Shown: positions 1-8,928 of the stretch, piece after piece | Position numbering within the stretch: position 1 is the stretch's first letter | How the letters are laid out: each line of letters begins with the position of its first letter | NCBI GenBank assembly: GCA_002270565.1 | Contig: NQMI01000007.1 | Span: 124,001 to 188,000, forward strand | From: Stenocarpella maydis | Lineage: Eukaryota > Ascomycota > Sordariomycetes > Diaporthales > Diaporthaceae | Reading direction: 5' to 3' | Length of the DNA stretch: 64,000 nt | Made by a program: the position numbers and the translations under genes | The notes under the pieces: generated by a model | The model's input: only the letters and a program-made list of their open reading frames with translations | Told to the model about the DNA's origin: nothing | The model's database searches: none

Positions 1-672
1 GGGCGAGCCCAGCCGTTCGCCATCATTCGTCCTGGCTCTGTGGGGTGTGCCACTCGGATGCGTGCCGTCTGTCTGTCCGCTGCGAGAGGGCGGGCCCAAT
101 CGGGTCCACCCTGGGCTCGATCGGCTGCTCCACCGCCCGCAAACGCATTCGATATGCCCGGCCCCGGGTTGGCTGCCCAGGTGGTTCTGGGCCGGCTTGG
201 CCGCGGGGGTCGACAGGCGGGAGGCGGTGGGTGTGTGTTGTGCTGGTCGCTGATGAAGCATGGTGGTGGTGGCTCTGGCCACGCCTCCCGAGTCGTGTTG
301 CGTGTTGCCGTTGCATCAATGACTTGTCTTGTCTGCATCGCTGCTGCTCCCATGCGCATGGCCCTCTTATATGTCGCGTGCGCACCCTTTCCGCCACACA
401 CACACGGCCCATGGGGTAGGCACGATTATAGTGCGATCGAACAGACTTCGTGCGACGGTCCGATACTTCACAACCGGTCCCCCTCTCTATCTATACCCTT
501 CCCAGCCTGTCCATCGGGCAGACACTCTGGCTTGTTCAATACCAACCAAGGTTCTCTTGCGGGGGTGATACCTAGGCAATACTGGACGGTCCCTTGAACC
601 TCTTGTGATTTCGTCCTTATATACGGCCCGTGTTCAAACCCGCCCGCTCGTCTACCCATCACGCCACCCACA
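1..672. other. 5' flank of the aldolase gene, no gene seen
   Basis: Open frames here (the longest covers 40-597) have no recognisable protein features and overlap one another on both strands, so I do not call a gene. The right end is the promoter of the gene starting at 673. Confidence 0.6.
618..623 (+). promoter_or_regulatory. Probable TATA box of the aldolase gene
   Basis: TATATA lies about 50 bases before the ATG at 673, in a CT-rich context usual for filamentous-fungal promoters. The short spacing implies a short 5' leader. This is inferred from position and sequence only. Confidence 0.4.
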
Positions 673-1713
673 ATGCCCTCCTCAGAAGGCGCAGCTCACA
701 CCCATGGCCCCCACGAGCCCCATCCCAGGAAGACGGTACACCCGCTGGCCCCGGGCGTCTACGTCCCAACGCCGACCTTCTTCAGGGATGAGAAGGACGA
801 GCCAGTCGACCTGGACGCCGTGGCAAAACATGCCGTCCGCCTGGCGCGCGCAGGCGTCACCGGCATAGCAGTGCAGGGCTCCAACGGGGAGGCCGTGCAC
901 CTCCTCGACTGGGAGCGGGACCAGATCACAAAGACAACCCGGGCGGCCCTCGACGAGGCCGGCTTCAAGGACATGCCCATCATCGTGGGCTGCGCCGCCC
1001 AGTCCACCCGCCAGACCATCGAGCTGTGCAAGCAGGCGGCCCTGAGCGGCGGGGACGCGGCGCTCGTCCTGCCGCCGGCCTACTACCAGGGCCTGTTCGA
1101 CAAGGATACCGTCTCCAGGTTCTTCACCGACGTCGCCGACGCCAGCCCCATCCCCATCGTCATCTACAACTACCCCGCCGCCGTCTCCGGCCTGGACCTG
1201 TCGAGCGACGCGCTGGCCCAGCTGGGCAGGACGCACCGCAACATCGTCGGGGCAAAGTTCACGTGCGGCAACACGGGCAAGCTGACGCGGGTCGCCGGCG
1301 AGTTCACGGGCGGCCCGGCGCCGGGCGGGGGGCGCGCCGACGAGGCCTACGCCAGGGACTTCCCCGACTTCCTCTGCTTTGCCGGGTCGGGCGACTTCCT
1401 CACCCCCGCCATGGCCGCCGGCGCGGCGGGCGTGATCCCCGGCATCGCCAACGTGGCGCCCAAGACGGTGGTCACGCTGTACAGGTCGCTGGCCAAGGGC
1501 GGCCAGGGCGACCCCAGGGTCCAGAAGATCCTCGCCCGCGGGGACTGGGCGGCGATAAAGTCTGGCGCGGTGGGGGTCAAGGTGGCGCTGCACGAGTACT
1601 TTGGCTACGGGGGCTGGGCGCGGAGGCCCCTGCCGCGACCCGAGGGCGAGCAGCGCAGGGAGATAGCCGAGGGTTTCAGGGAGCTTGTCGAGCTGGAGAA
1701 CTCGCTGGGGTGA
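673..1713 (+). CDS. DHDPS/N-acetylneuraminate lyase-family aldolase
   Basis: Single-exon gene for 346 residues, a class I pyruvate-type aldolase with a (beta/alpha)8 barrel. Visible hallmarks are a GSNGE motif at 69-73 (pyruvate carboxylate binding), Tyr165 in the YNYP segment (proton relay) and Lys195 in IVGAKFT (Schiff-base lysine). A glycine-rich AAGAAGVIPG stretch follows later in the barrel. Fungal members include 4-hydroxy-2-oxoglutarate aldolase-like enzymes and the LGA1/GaaC enzyme of galacturonate breakdown; which substrate this one uses cannot be told from the sequence. There is no secretion signal, so it is probably cytosolic. The ATG at 673 is the first in frame after the TATA box and gives normal family length plus a 25-residue lead. 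Neighbouring genes suggest no pathway. Confidence 0.88.
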   Translation: MPSSEGAAHTHGPHEPHPRKTVHPLAPGVYVPTPTFFRDEKDEPVDLDAVAKHAVRLARAGVTGIAVQGSNGEAVHLLDWERDQITKTTRAALDEAGFKDMPIIVGCAAQSTRQTIELCKQAALSGGDAALVLPPAYYQGLFDKDTVSRFFTDVADASPIPIVIYNYPAAVSGLDLSSDALAQLGRTHRNIVGAKFTCGNTGKLTRVAGEFTGGPAPGGGRADEAYARDFPDFLCFAGSGDFLTPAMAAGAAGVIPGIANVAPKTVVTLYRSLAKGGQGDPRVQKILARGDWAAIKSGAVGVKVALHEYFGYGGWARRPLPRPEGEQRREIAEGFRELVELENSLG

Positions 1714-2880
1714 GGCGGTTTACCGGGGATGTCTGCAACGTGCCTATCTCCTCCTACCCCTGTATTACGGTATTGATCGAAAAGAGTTCAGGCTGAGGAT
1801 ATCCCGCAAGCCCGGCCGTCACATCCGAGGCCTCAGGCCATGCTGTAGGATACTGTTGCACAGCAAAGCCGTCTGATACACTACATGTAGATACATTCCG
1901 ACAGGAAATTATCCCACGGGTTGCGTCCCCCGCCGGCTCGCCTGAGGGCCCACAGCAAACTCTGAACGTGGTTTATTCCCGGCGCGCTCCGGCCCAGGGC
2001 CCTCACACCGGCATCGCTTGTATGCGCCGGGAATCAAGCGACAGTGCACTCGTCACTGGTGCTACCAGACACCTGCCCGGTTGGGTATGGTCAGCGGGAC
2101 TGCATGTGTTGGGTGTTGACGCCCTCTTGCCCTGTCCAGCTGCTTGCATACATCACCACATGGCCAACCGGCAGCGCGTTCTTGACCCAATGGCCATACT
2201 GGCAATTCACAATCCCACAACTTGCTAGCAGGCAGTCTGGGCCGGGCGCGACCAATGGAGTGCTGAGAGGGTGACCTGGGCCGCGGGCTTAAGCCGACGG
2301 ATATTAAACCGAGCTGCGGCCGATGCGAGAGCTATTCCAATTGGAACAGCGGGGGGGCATGTCAAGGTTGTTGACGTGCAGGACATTGTCCCGAGGGACC
2401 CCCACGCCAGAGGACGGATGATCCTGGGACGCAGTAATGACTCGGGCCCGAGGTTCTGGGCGCCAAAAACTGGCCCTCCGGACCGGCTCGGCATGGCCTG
2501 AGGACGGGGCCCCAGTCTTCAACCACCGTCATCGGCGATTGGCGTGCCGAAGGGCGGCAACTTGCCTCTGAGCAGCGAACCCCACCGGCGTGCTCGAGCG
2601 GTGGTGGGTGAGTGGGCGAGTGACCATGTGGGCGTGAGAGGAATAATAAGCATTCTCGAGAGAGGAGGAAACCAGGCACCTGATGTGTACCGTACTCCGC
2701 TGTCAACCTGCCCTCAGACTTTAATTATCTCGTTACACTTTGGGCAACGAACAGCCACGTCAACACCTCCTGTCCAGGCTGACATCTCCACTGTCCGAGG
2801 CCTCCAGCCGCACATAGTAGACCATCTTTTCCCCCCTCCCCATCCGAGCCTTCATCTCCCGCAGGAGCAGACTCGACACA
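1714..2880. other. Intergenic region, no gene seen
   Basis: This is the 3' flank of the aldolase gene and the promoter of the hydrolase gene, both on the plus strand. Open frames here are short and mutually overlapping, with no recognisable motif. Confidence 0.55.
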
Positions 2881-4117
2881 ATGGGCGATACTCAGGCCGA
2901 CTCTCCCCGGCCTCCTTACCCCCTCCACCCGTCCGTGGTCCCGCGCATCGACCCGGTCTACGCGAGGTTCTACAACGAGCACATACTAGACAAGCAGCAG
3001 GTCCACCTGCAGCCCGTCGAGGCCTCGCGCAGCAGCGGCGTGCTCATCCCCGGCGCCGGGCCCAAGTACCCCGTCGCCAGGGCCGAGGACCTGTCCTTCC
3101 CGCGCGCGCAGAGCAGCGGGCCCGACGTGAGGGTCAGGTGCTTCACGCCCGAGGGGCCGACGCCCGAGAGGGGGTGGCCGTGCCTGTTCTACTTCCACGG
3201 CGGTGGCTGGGTGCTGGGCAACATTGACACCGAGAATGTCATTGCGAGTATGCACCCCTTCGCTGTCCCCAACTTTCCTGTCGCGCGCCGGAGTGATGCG
3301 GGAGAGGTGACTGACGCGCGCGTGTGTGTACAAGCGAACCTGTGCGGGCGGGCGAGTTGTGTGGTCGTCAACGTGGACTACAGGTAAGCGTGGCCCTGGG
3401 CCATGATGAGACGGAGAGAGAGAGAGAAGCACACGAGGGAGGGGCATGGGCACGAGACGGGCGAACGGTGGCTCACATCCCGTCTCCCACAGGCTTGCGC
3501 CCGAGAACCCATACCCAGCCGCAGTAGAGGACTCGTGGGAGGCCGTGCTCTGGGCCACCAGCGGCCCCGGCAGGGACGTCCTCCCGCCCATCGACACGGC
3601 CAGGCTCGCGGCGGGCGGCTCGTCGGCGGGCGCGAACCTCGCCGCCGTCGTGTGCCAGCGCGCGGCGTCGCGGCCCGAGCTGGGCCTCGGCTTCGCCGCG
3701 CAGCTGCTGTCGGTGCCGGTGGCGGACAACACGGCGGGGCCCGCGACCAAGGCCTCGTGGCGCGACAACGAGCACAGCCCCGCGCTCCCCGCCGCCAAGA
3801 TGATGTGGTACCGCCGGCACTACCTCCCCTCCCCGGCGGACTGGGCGCACCCCGAGGCGAGCCCGCTGCTCTGGGCCGGCGACTGGGCGCGCCTCCCGCC
3901 GGCCGAGGTCGTGCTCGGCGAGCTGGACGTCCTGAGGACCGAGGGCGAGGAGCTCGCGGCGAGGCTGGTCGCCGCGGGCAGCGCGAGCACGAGGGTCACC
4001 ATCATGAGGGGCCAGCCGCACCCCTTCATCGCCATGGATGGCGTGCTGGACTGTGGGAAGCTTGCCATCACGCTGTTTGTCGAGAGGCTGCTGAGGGCGT
4101 TTTATGTCGAGAATTAG
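2881..4117 (+). CDS. Alpha/beta hydrolase (hormone-sensitive-lipase-type esterase)
   Basis: Three exons, 2881-3247, 3335-3383 and 3493-4117, encode 346 residues. Splicing the first intron (87 nt, stop-free) restores the usual flow from the oxyanion-hole segment HGGGW (106-110) to the conserved VNVDYRLAPE block. The second intron (109 nt) interrupts that block at the arginine codon. The catalytic triad is visible: Ser183 in GSSAG, Asp284 in GELDVLR and His315 in GQPHPF. The family hydrolyses short-chain carboxylic esters; fungal members act on varied metabolites, so the substrate is unknown. No signal peptide is seen. Retention of the in-frame first intron would insert 29 residues just after the oxyanion hole and probably disturb the fold. 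Confidence 0.87.
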
Positions 4118-5889
4118 ACCCCCTGCGGGGCCCCGTGGCCTCGGCGAGCACATCATGTCACCGAAATGTCCTGAACTGTCTTGCTGTCGACGCGATTGCC
4201 GCCCACGCCCCTGTGCTGCTGTTAGTGTCGCCCATCTCGACGGACCCAGCGCTGATAGACCTACGGTGAGTTGGTCATGATGTCGGCCGAGCGCCCTCTC
4301 AAAACTCAGTCTTGCGGTTGCTCAAGCACGCTGCACTGTCTGCGTCATTGACAGGGCGGTGATAACTGGCCTTACTCTTTCGGTCTGCGGTCCGATTTGT
4401 ACAGTGCTTGAGGTGCTTGGTACGCTGCTTCAAGAAATGGCACTGATATTGTATGAGCATTTCAGCCGGTTGAGTGTTTTGGCCTGTAGGCAGACCCCGC
4501 CTGTGTCAGCCAGGCCAGACGCATTGGGTTGTAGGTTCAGAGCAGCATCTTTTCGTGACTGCGAGAAACTCGGACACAACTGAAAAGCATCGCTTCATGG
4601 GAGAGGTACAGGGGAGGGTAACACAGACAATGTTGTTCCACAAGATTCTCCAAGAGCCTTTTCGAACAGTGGTCAAAACGAAGGAGAGCCATTGGCATCT
4701 CGATACGAGGGGCCTAGACTCAGAGACACCTTCTTTCTCTGGCCGCCTGTTTGCACGTGCGACGCGTGAAATTGAATTATGAACCACGCGTCCAAGATAA
4801 ACTCGGGACACGCTAGAGGTGACCGCATGTGGCTTGGCTGTGGTCCCTCGCAATCACCAGTTCAAAAAGGACCAAACCTGTTCGCATCGAGAGTGAAAGC
4901 ACAGGGATGCAATGGCAAAAGTCCCCAGTGCTGCACACACACCGACCAAGTGGTTTCAAGCCAGCTTAACTGATCTGTCAAAGGCCAGGCAGATGCAAAT
5001 TTCCCGCAGTAAAAAGTTCGTGCCATCGCAAGAGGCGGCTGGTGGGCCTGCACAGAGCAGCGTCGAGTTGTTGTTGATCTCGGCCTGTGGCTGGCCAGCC
5101 TGCGACCCTCCCCATTGTCTGACGACTTCCCCTTTGGGTGCTGAATAGGACCTCATCAGCCGTGCGCCCCAGTCGCCCGTACACTGGCTGGTTGCGACCT
5201 ACAGAGATCTGACCAATCGTTTCCTCATCATCGCCATTGACAAACGACTGGTCTGGCCGTCGAGAAAGCAAGCCCGTGAGAGAAGCAGCCCCGTCTGGGT
5301 GACGGTGAGCTTTATCACGGCACCTTTGACGAGCGGCTCCTATTCAGACCCTGTATCGGGCAAGCCCAGCGGGGCCATGTCCGCACATGGCGAGATCACC
5401 CGTCGAAAAGGAGGTACGCAAACACACGCACTCTCTTGGGCGCATTCAGGGCTCCTTTCAATGGGGATGGGAGAGGGGCGGCAGGGCTTATTGAAACCTG
5501 CTGCTTGGCCATCCGGGCGACCGTGTTTTGGGCCGGTGGCTCTATTCAGGATATGCCTTCATTGTCCCTGAATAGGCCGACTGAACGCGAGTCCTCTGGA
5601 TAGGCCATCCTCAAGTGCTCCATCCCCACGGGTATATAACCCATAGGTCGGGACTGCCAAATCCCTCTTCTCCTCTCCATCCTCACCGACATCCAAGAAA
5701 AGATCAACCTGGTCACCTCGAGACCTCAAGACAAGCTTACCAGTGTGTCGGACGATCAGTTCCACGACTCAGCGGTCACCCCACCCGTACAAATAATCAA
5801 AAAAACCAAAATCAGGCAACTTAGCCACTCACTCGCTCACTCCTTGGTTCCATTCTCTTCAAGACCACCACACAGTCAGCACCACCAAC
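4118..5889. other. Intergenic region upstream of the pheromone gene, no gene seen
   Basis: About 1.8 kb with only short, unrelated open frames. The right end holds the promoter and a roughly 200-base leader of the pheromone precursor gene. Confidence 0.55.
5633..5639 (+). promoter_or_regulatory. Probable TATA box of the pheromone precursor gene
   Basis: TATATAA at 5633-5639 is a full TATA consensus. A transcript starting some 30 bases later would carry a 5' leader of about 220 bases, rich in CA and CT, before the ATG at 5890. A strong TATA and long leader fit a highly inducible gene. Confidence 0.5.
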
Positions 5890-6153
5890 ATGAAGCTGTC
5901 CGTCATCGCGGTCTCGGCCCTGTCCGCCGCCTCCACCAACGCCATCGCCATCGCCCTGGCCGAGGCCAACCCGACCCCGGAGGCATGGTGCTTCTGGAAG
6001 GGCGAGCCCTGCTGGAAGCGCGACACCATGGACGAGGTCGTCGCCCGCTGCAACAGCCCCAGCGGCGCCTGCACCGCGGCCCGCCGCGACCTGACCAGCA
6101 TGCACGCCGCTGCTCGCAACCTCATCGAGTCTCTTGACGCCGAGGTCCTGTAA
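5890..6153 (+). CDS. Alpha-factor-like mating pheromone precursor
   Basis: An 87-residue secreted precursor. Residues 1-20 form a signal peptide. A segment with EA dipeptides (25-26 and 31-32) leads to WCFWKGEPCW at 33-42, followed directly by Lys-Arg at 43-44. This is the W-C-x(6)-C-W decapeptide of Sordariomycete alpha-type pheromones, with a Kex2 site after it and Ste13-type dipeptides before it. Only one full copy is present; many relatives carry several. A second cysteine pair, C54 and C61, repeats the same spacing without the tryptophans, next to Arg-Arg at 65-66. Mature peptide would act extracellularly on a Ste2-type receptor of the opposite mating type. There is no intron. Small size makes such genes easy to miss. 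Confidence 0.85.
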   Translation: MKLSVIAVSALSAASTNAIAIALAEANPTPEAWCFWKGEPCWKRDTMDEVVARCNSPSGACTAARRDLTSMHAAARNLIESLDAEVL

Positions 6154-7032
6154 ATCGTAAGCAAGGCCGAGCCTGCTCCGTCGTGCCGGGTGTTAATACT
6201 GGCATTGTCCGACAGTCCTCAGCCTGACATATCTTCTTCGAGAAGCTGAAATTCTTTTACTTCTTTTCACGACATGGCCCATCTCCGACACTTAGGTTTC
6301 GGGGTCACCTCGCCATACACGCCAGCAACACCTCTTCTCTTCGTCTTCATCAGGCGTCAGCAGACGCCACTCCTCGCCGAGTTCACATCTCCGGGGGGAC
6401 ATACGTTTCAACGTCACAGACGGCGCTCATGAATCCTTCTTTCCTGCTCAAAGTTAGTTAGTGGACGGGCAACCATGACGGGGAATGAGGGCATGTCACA
6501 TACCACGCGTTTTCACAAACGGGAACAGGGCGGCGCTTGGGCCGCTGTGGTCCCGGGATTTAGCTACCTGGAACAGAAAAGTATTCAGGGAGGCGGAATT
6601 GACATGACTCCTTCTGCTTCAACATCTTGACATCAAGAGCTCCTGTGATATGCTGCCGTGGGACAGCCCATGGTCTTGCGACTAAGCCCGGGCAGTGCCC
6701 AACTCGGCATCTGGGCGGTGAGCCGGTGACGACGGATCAGGTCCAAATCCCCAGGATAGCCAGGTATCGCAAACACAGCCCGTCTTGGTGAACATGTCAG
6801 ATTAGGCGACTGCCTCTGGGTATATCCATGTGCCGTAGATGATTCGCATCACCTTTTGTGAAACGCATTCCCACGCTCTTTCGGCTGGTCCACGCCTGAT
6901 CATGGGCCCCATTCCAAACTGCCCACCCTGCCTCGTGAGCACGCTCTTTTCGCAGTACGCAAGTACGTATTCCCCCACCAGGCCTCTCCGCCCACCGCTC
7001 TCCCCTCACCCCCCTGACACATGGCATGCCTC
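6154..7032. other. Intergenic region between convergent genes, no gene seen
   Basis: This holds the 3' ends of the pheromone gene (plus) and the DUF1640 gene (minus). No coding signal is recognised. Confidence 0.55.
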
Positions 7033-7921
7033 TCACATCAACAACCGCCAGGCACCAAGCATGAGCGCCGCGAAACCAGTGCACACGCCGATGAGCCACT
7101 GCAGCGTCTGGAACTTGACCTGCTCGAGCTGCTGCCTCAGCGCCCCGGCCTCCTGCTCGATCTTGGTCTCGGTCTCCTTGATGCGCAGCTCCTGCGACAC
7201 GGCCTCCTCGCGGATGCGGCCCTTCTCGAGGTTCAGGTCCAGCCGCACGCTCGCCTGGGTGCGCCCGATCTCGTCCTTGAGGCGGTTGTTGAGCTTGGCG
7301 ATGTCGTTGGTCAGGCGCTCGTACGCGGAGCGCGTCGCGTTCGACTCGGTGCTGTCGGCCGAGAGGAGCTCGGACCGCAGGGTTGCAAAGTCGACCTTTT
7401 GCGTGTATGTCGCCTTGGCCGCGTCCTCGCGGAGGACCATGGTGCGCGTCAGGTTCTGGATGCTGTGGTTGGGGTGAGATGCAAGGTCAGCCTGGGGAGC
7501 ACCTCGCTTGTGCCTGGGCGGGTGTGCAGGTGCGCGTAGGATCTGACCTTTCCTCGATTACATCGTTCAGCACCTTCATCATAGCCACTGACTGCTCCTC
7601 GGTGAATCCCTCGCCTTGCAGCCGCTGGACGAACTTGAGCGTGTCGAAATGGTGATCTCTCCTCCGGGGGGCTGAGGCGTGGAAGGCTCTCCGCAGGCCT
7701 GGCTGCCGGAGCATGGATTGGGAGGGTCTGGCGGCGTGTGTGCCACTGTTGCGTATCGCGCTTCGGCCATTGTGCATAGCTCGTACCTGTGGTTGCCATG
7801 GTCGCAGGGAGCTCGTCTGGGTCGCGGCGAGGGATGTCGCCACGCATTGCCTTGCGATGGGTGCAGTCCAGCTCAGGCGGGGCAGCAGGAAGCTGGGCGG
7901 TGTTGATACGGCGGTGGCCAT
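7033..7921 (-). CDS. Mitochondrial DUF1640 protein (FMP32/MCUR1-like)
   Basis: Two exons, 7921-7548 and 7462-7033, separated by an 85-nt intron, encode 267 residues. The N-terminus is rich in Arg, Ser and Ala with no acidic residues, ending in RRAFHASAP (77-85), a typical mitochondrial presequence. The conserved part begins at HHFDTLKFVQRL (90-101) and runs through EEQSVAMMKVLNDVIEES into a long coiled coil. A single membrane segment close to the C-terminus (about 245-264) is followed by only a few residues. This layout matches the DUF1640/CCDC90 family: yeast FMP32 and animal MCUR1, inner-membrane proteins linked to calcium-uniporter regulation or cytochrome oxidase assembly. The exact role in fungi is unsettled. 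I chose the ATG at 7921 because it gives the intact presequence. Confidence 0.85.
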
Positions 7922-8928
7922 GGCTGGCAGGGCAGGGCAGGGCAGAACAGGAGTGGTGTATGGATGCGTATGCAGTTCAGTGAGGGATGAGCGTCTCGCA
8001 AGCTCGAGGTGGCATCGGCATTTATTAGACCCCTGAAGCCGCCGCCCCAGCACCCCACCCAGATGACCCTGACGGTTCATGTGTCCCGTCCAGAATCCAG
8101 ATAGTCCCACAGGGGTCCAAGATCAGGATGAGGTAATCAGGACCCAAGCTAGCTGGTTGGCCCAGCACGAGTGCCCCACCACGAACACGCCTGCGCTTGC
8201 GCTGCCCTTTAAAACTTTCTGGGCGCGTCGCCCCCCAGCAAATTTTCCTTCCTTTTCCTTTTCTTCAAGTATGAAAATACACAACGCAAAAATTCACATT
8301 CTCGGGATTACCATTTCGATACGAGGTACTCCTTCACCCCTCGGTGTTGGACGTGCCCAGGACTGTTGAATTCTTCCCGGACAGAATGGAGATTAGACTC
8401 ACAGCGAACGATCTTGGGTGCGGCGTGTCCCTCGCCTTCGAGGTATGGGGTGGGCCGCAATGATTGAGCGTACATTTCTTTCGTCGAGACCAGAGTTTTG
8501 TGCAACGAGCACTCGAAAATGCCAGTTGGCTGGCTGGGTTGGGGGGACTGCAGTGAGAGTTTTCTCGCCGTGGACTCTGCAAGCCATCTGCACTGGGTCT
8601 CCAGGACAGGCAGGCCATCGCCACTGTCGGCCACCTTGCGCTTGCGCAACCATACTCGAGGTCTTACCCCGTATTCAGTAGCTGTTTCTTGTGGGTGGCC
8701 TCGGTTTCGGGGGGATGGTTGACACCTATGTCCTTGACTCGTACCTGCGCATGAGATGACTGTCCTTTACAAACGCAATGCTTCCAACCAGGGCCAGGAA
8801 GTGCATGGATGTCTTGTCAAATGATGGAATTCCATACTTGTGCAAGCTTTTCAAACGTCGCTTGTATTGACAATGCTATGGGTATCTATACCATCTGTAA
8901 AAACTTACAACTACGCTACATTTACAAA
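7922..8928. other. Intergenic region, no gene seen
   Basis: Promoter side of the DUF1640 gene and 3' flank of the dipeptidyl peptidase gene, both on the minus strand. Open frames on both strands show no family features. Confidence 0.55.

Noticed and set aside
40..597. Open frames of up to 185 codons at the left end
   Set aside because: Overlapping frames on both strands, low-complexity Gly/Arg composition, no motif; consistent with GC-rich non-coding DNA.
682..1593. Long minus-strand frame inside the aldolase gene
   Set aside because: It is the antisense shadow of a GC-rich gene with clear catalytic motifs on the plus strand.
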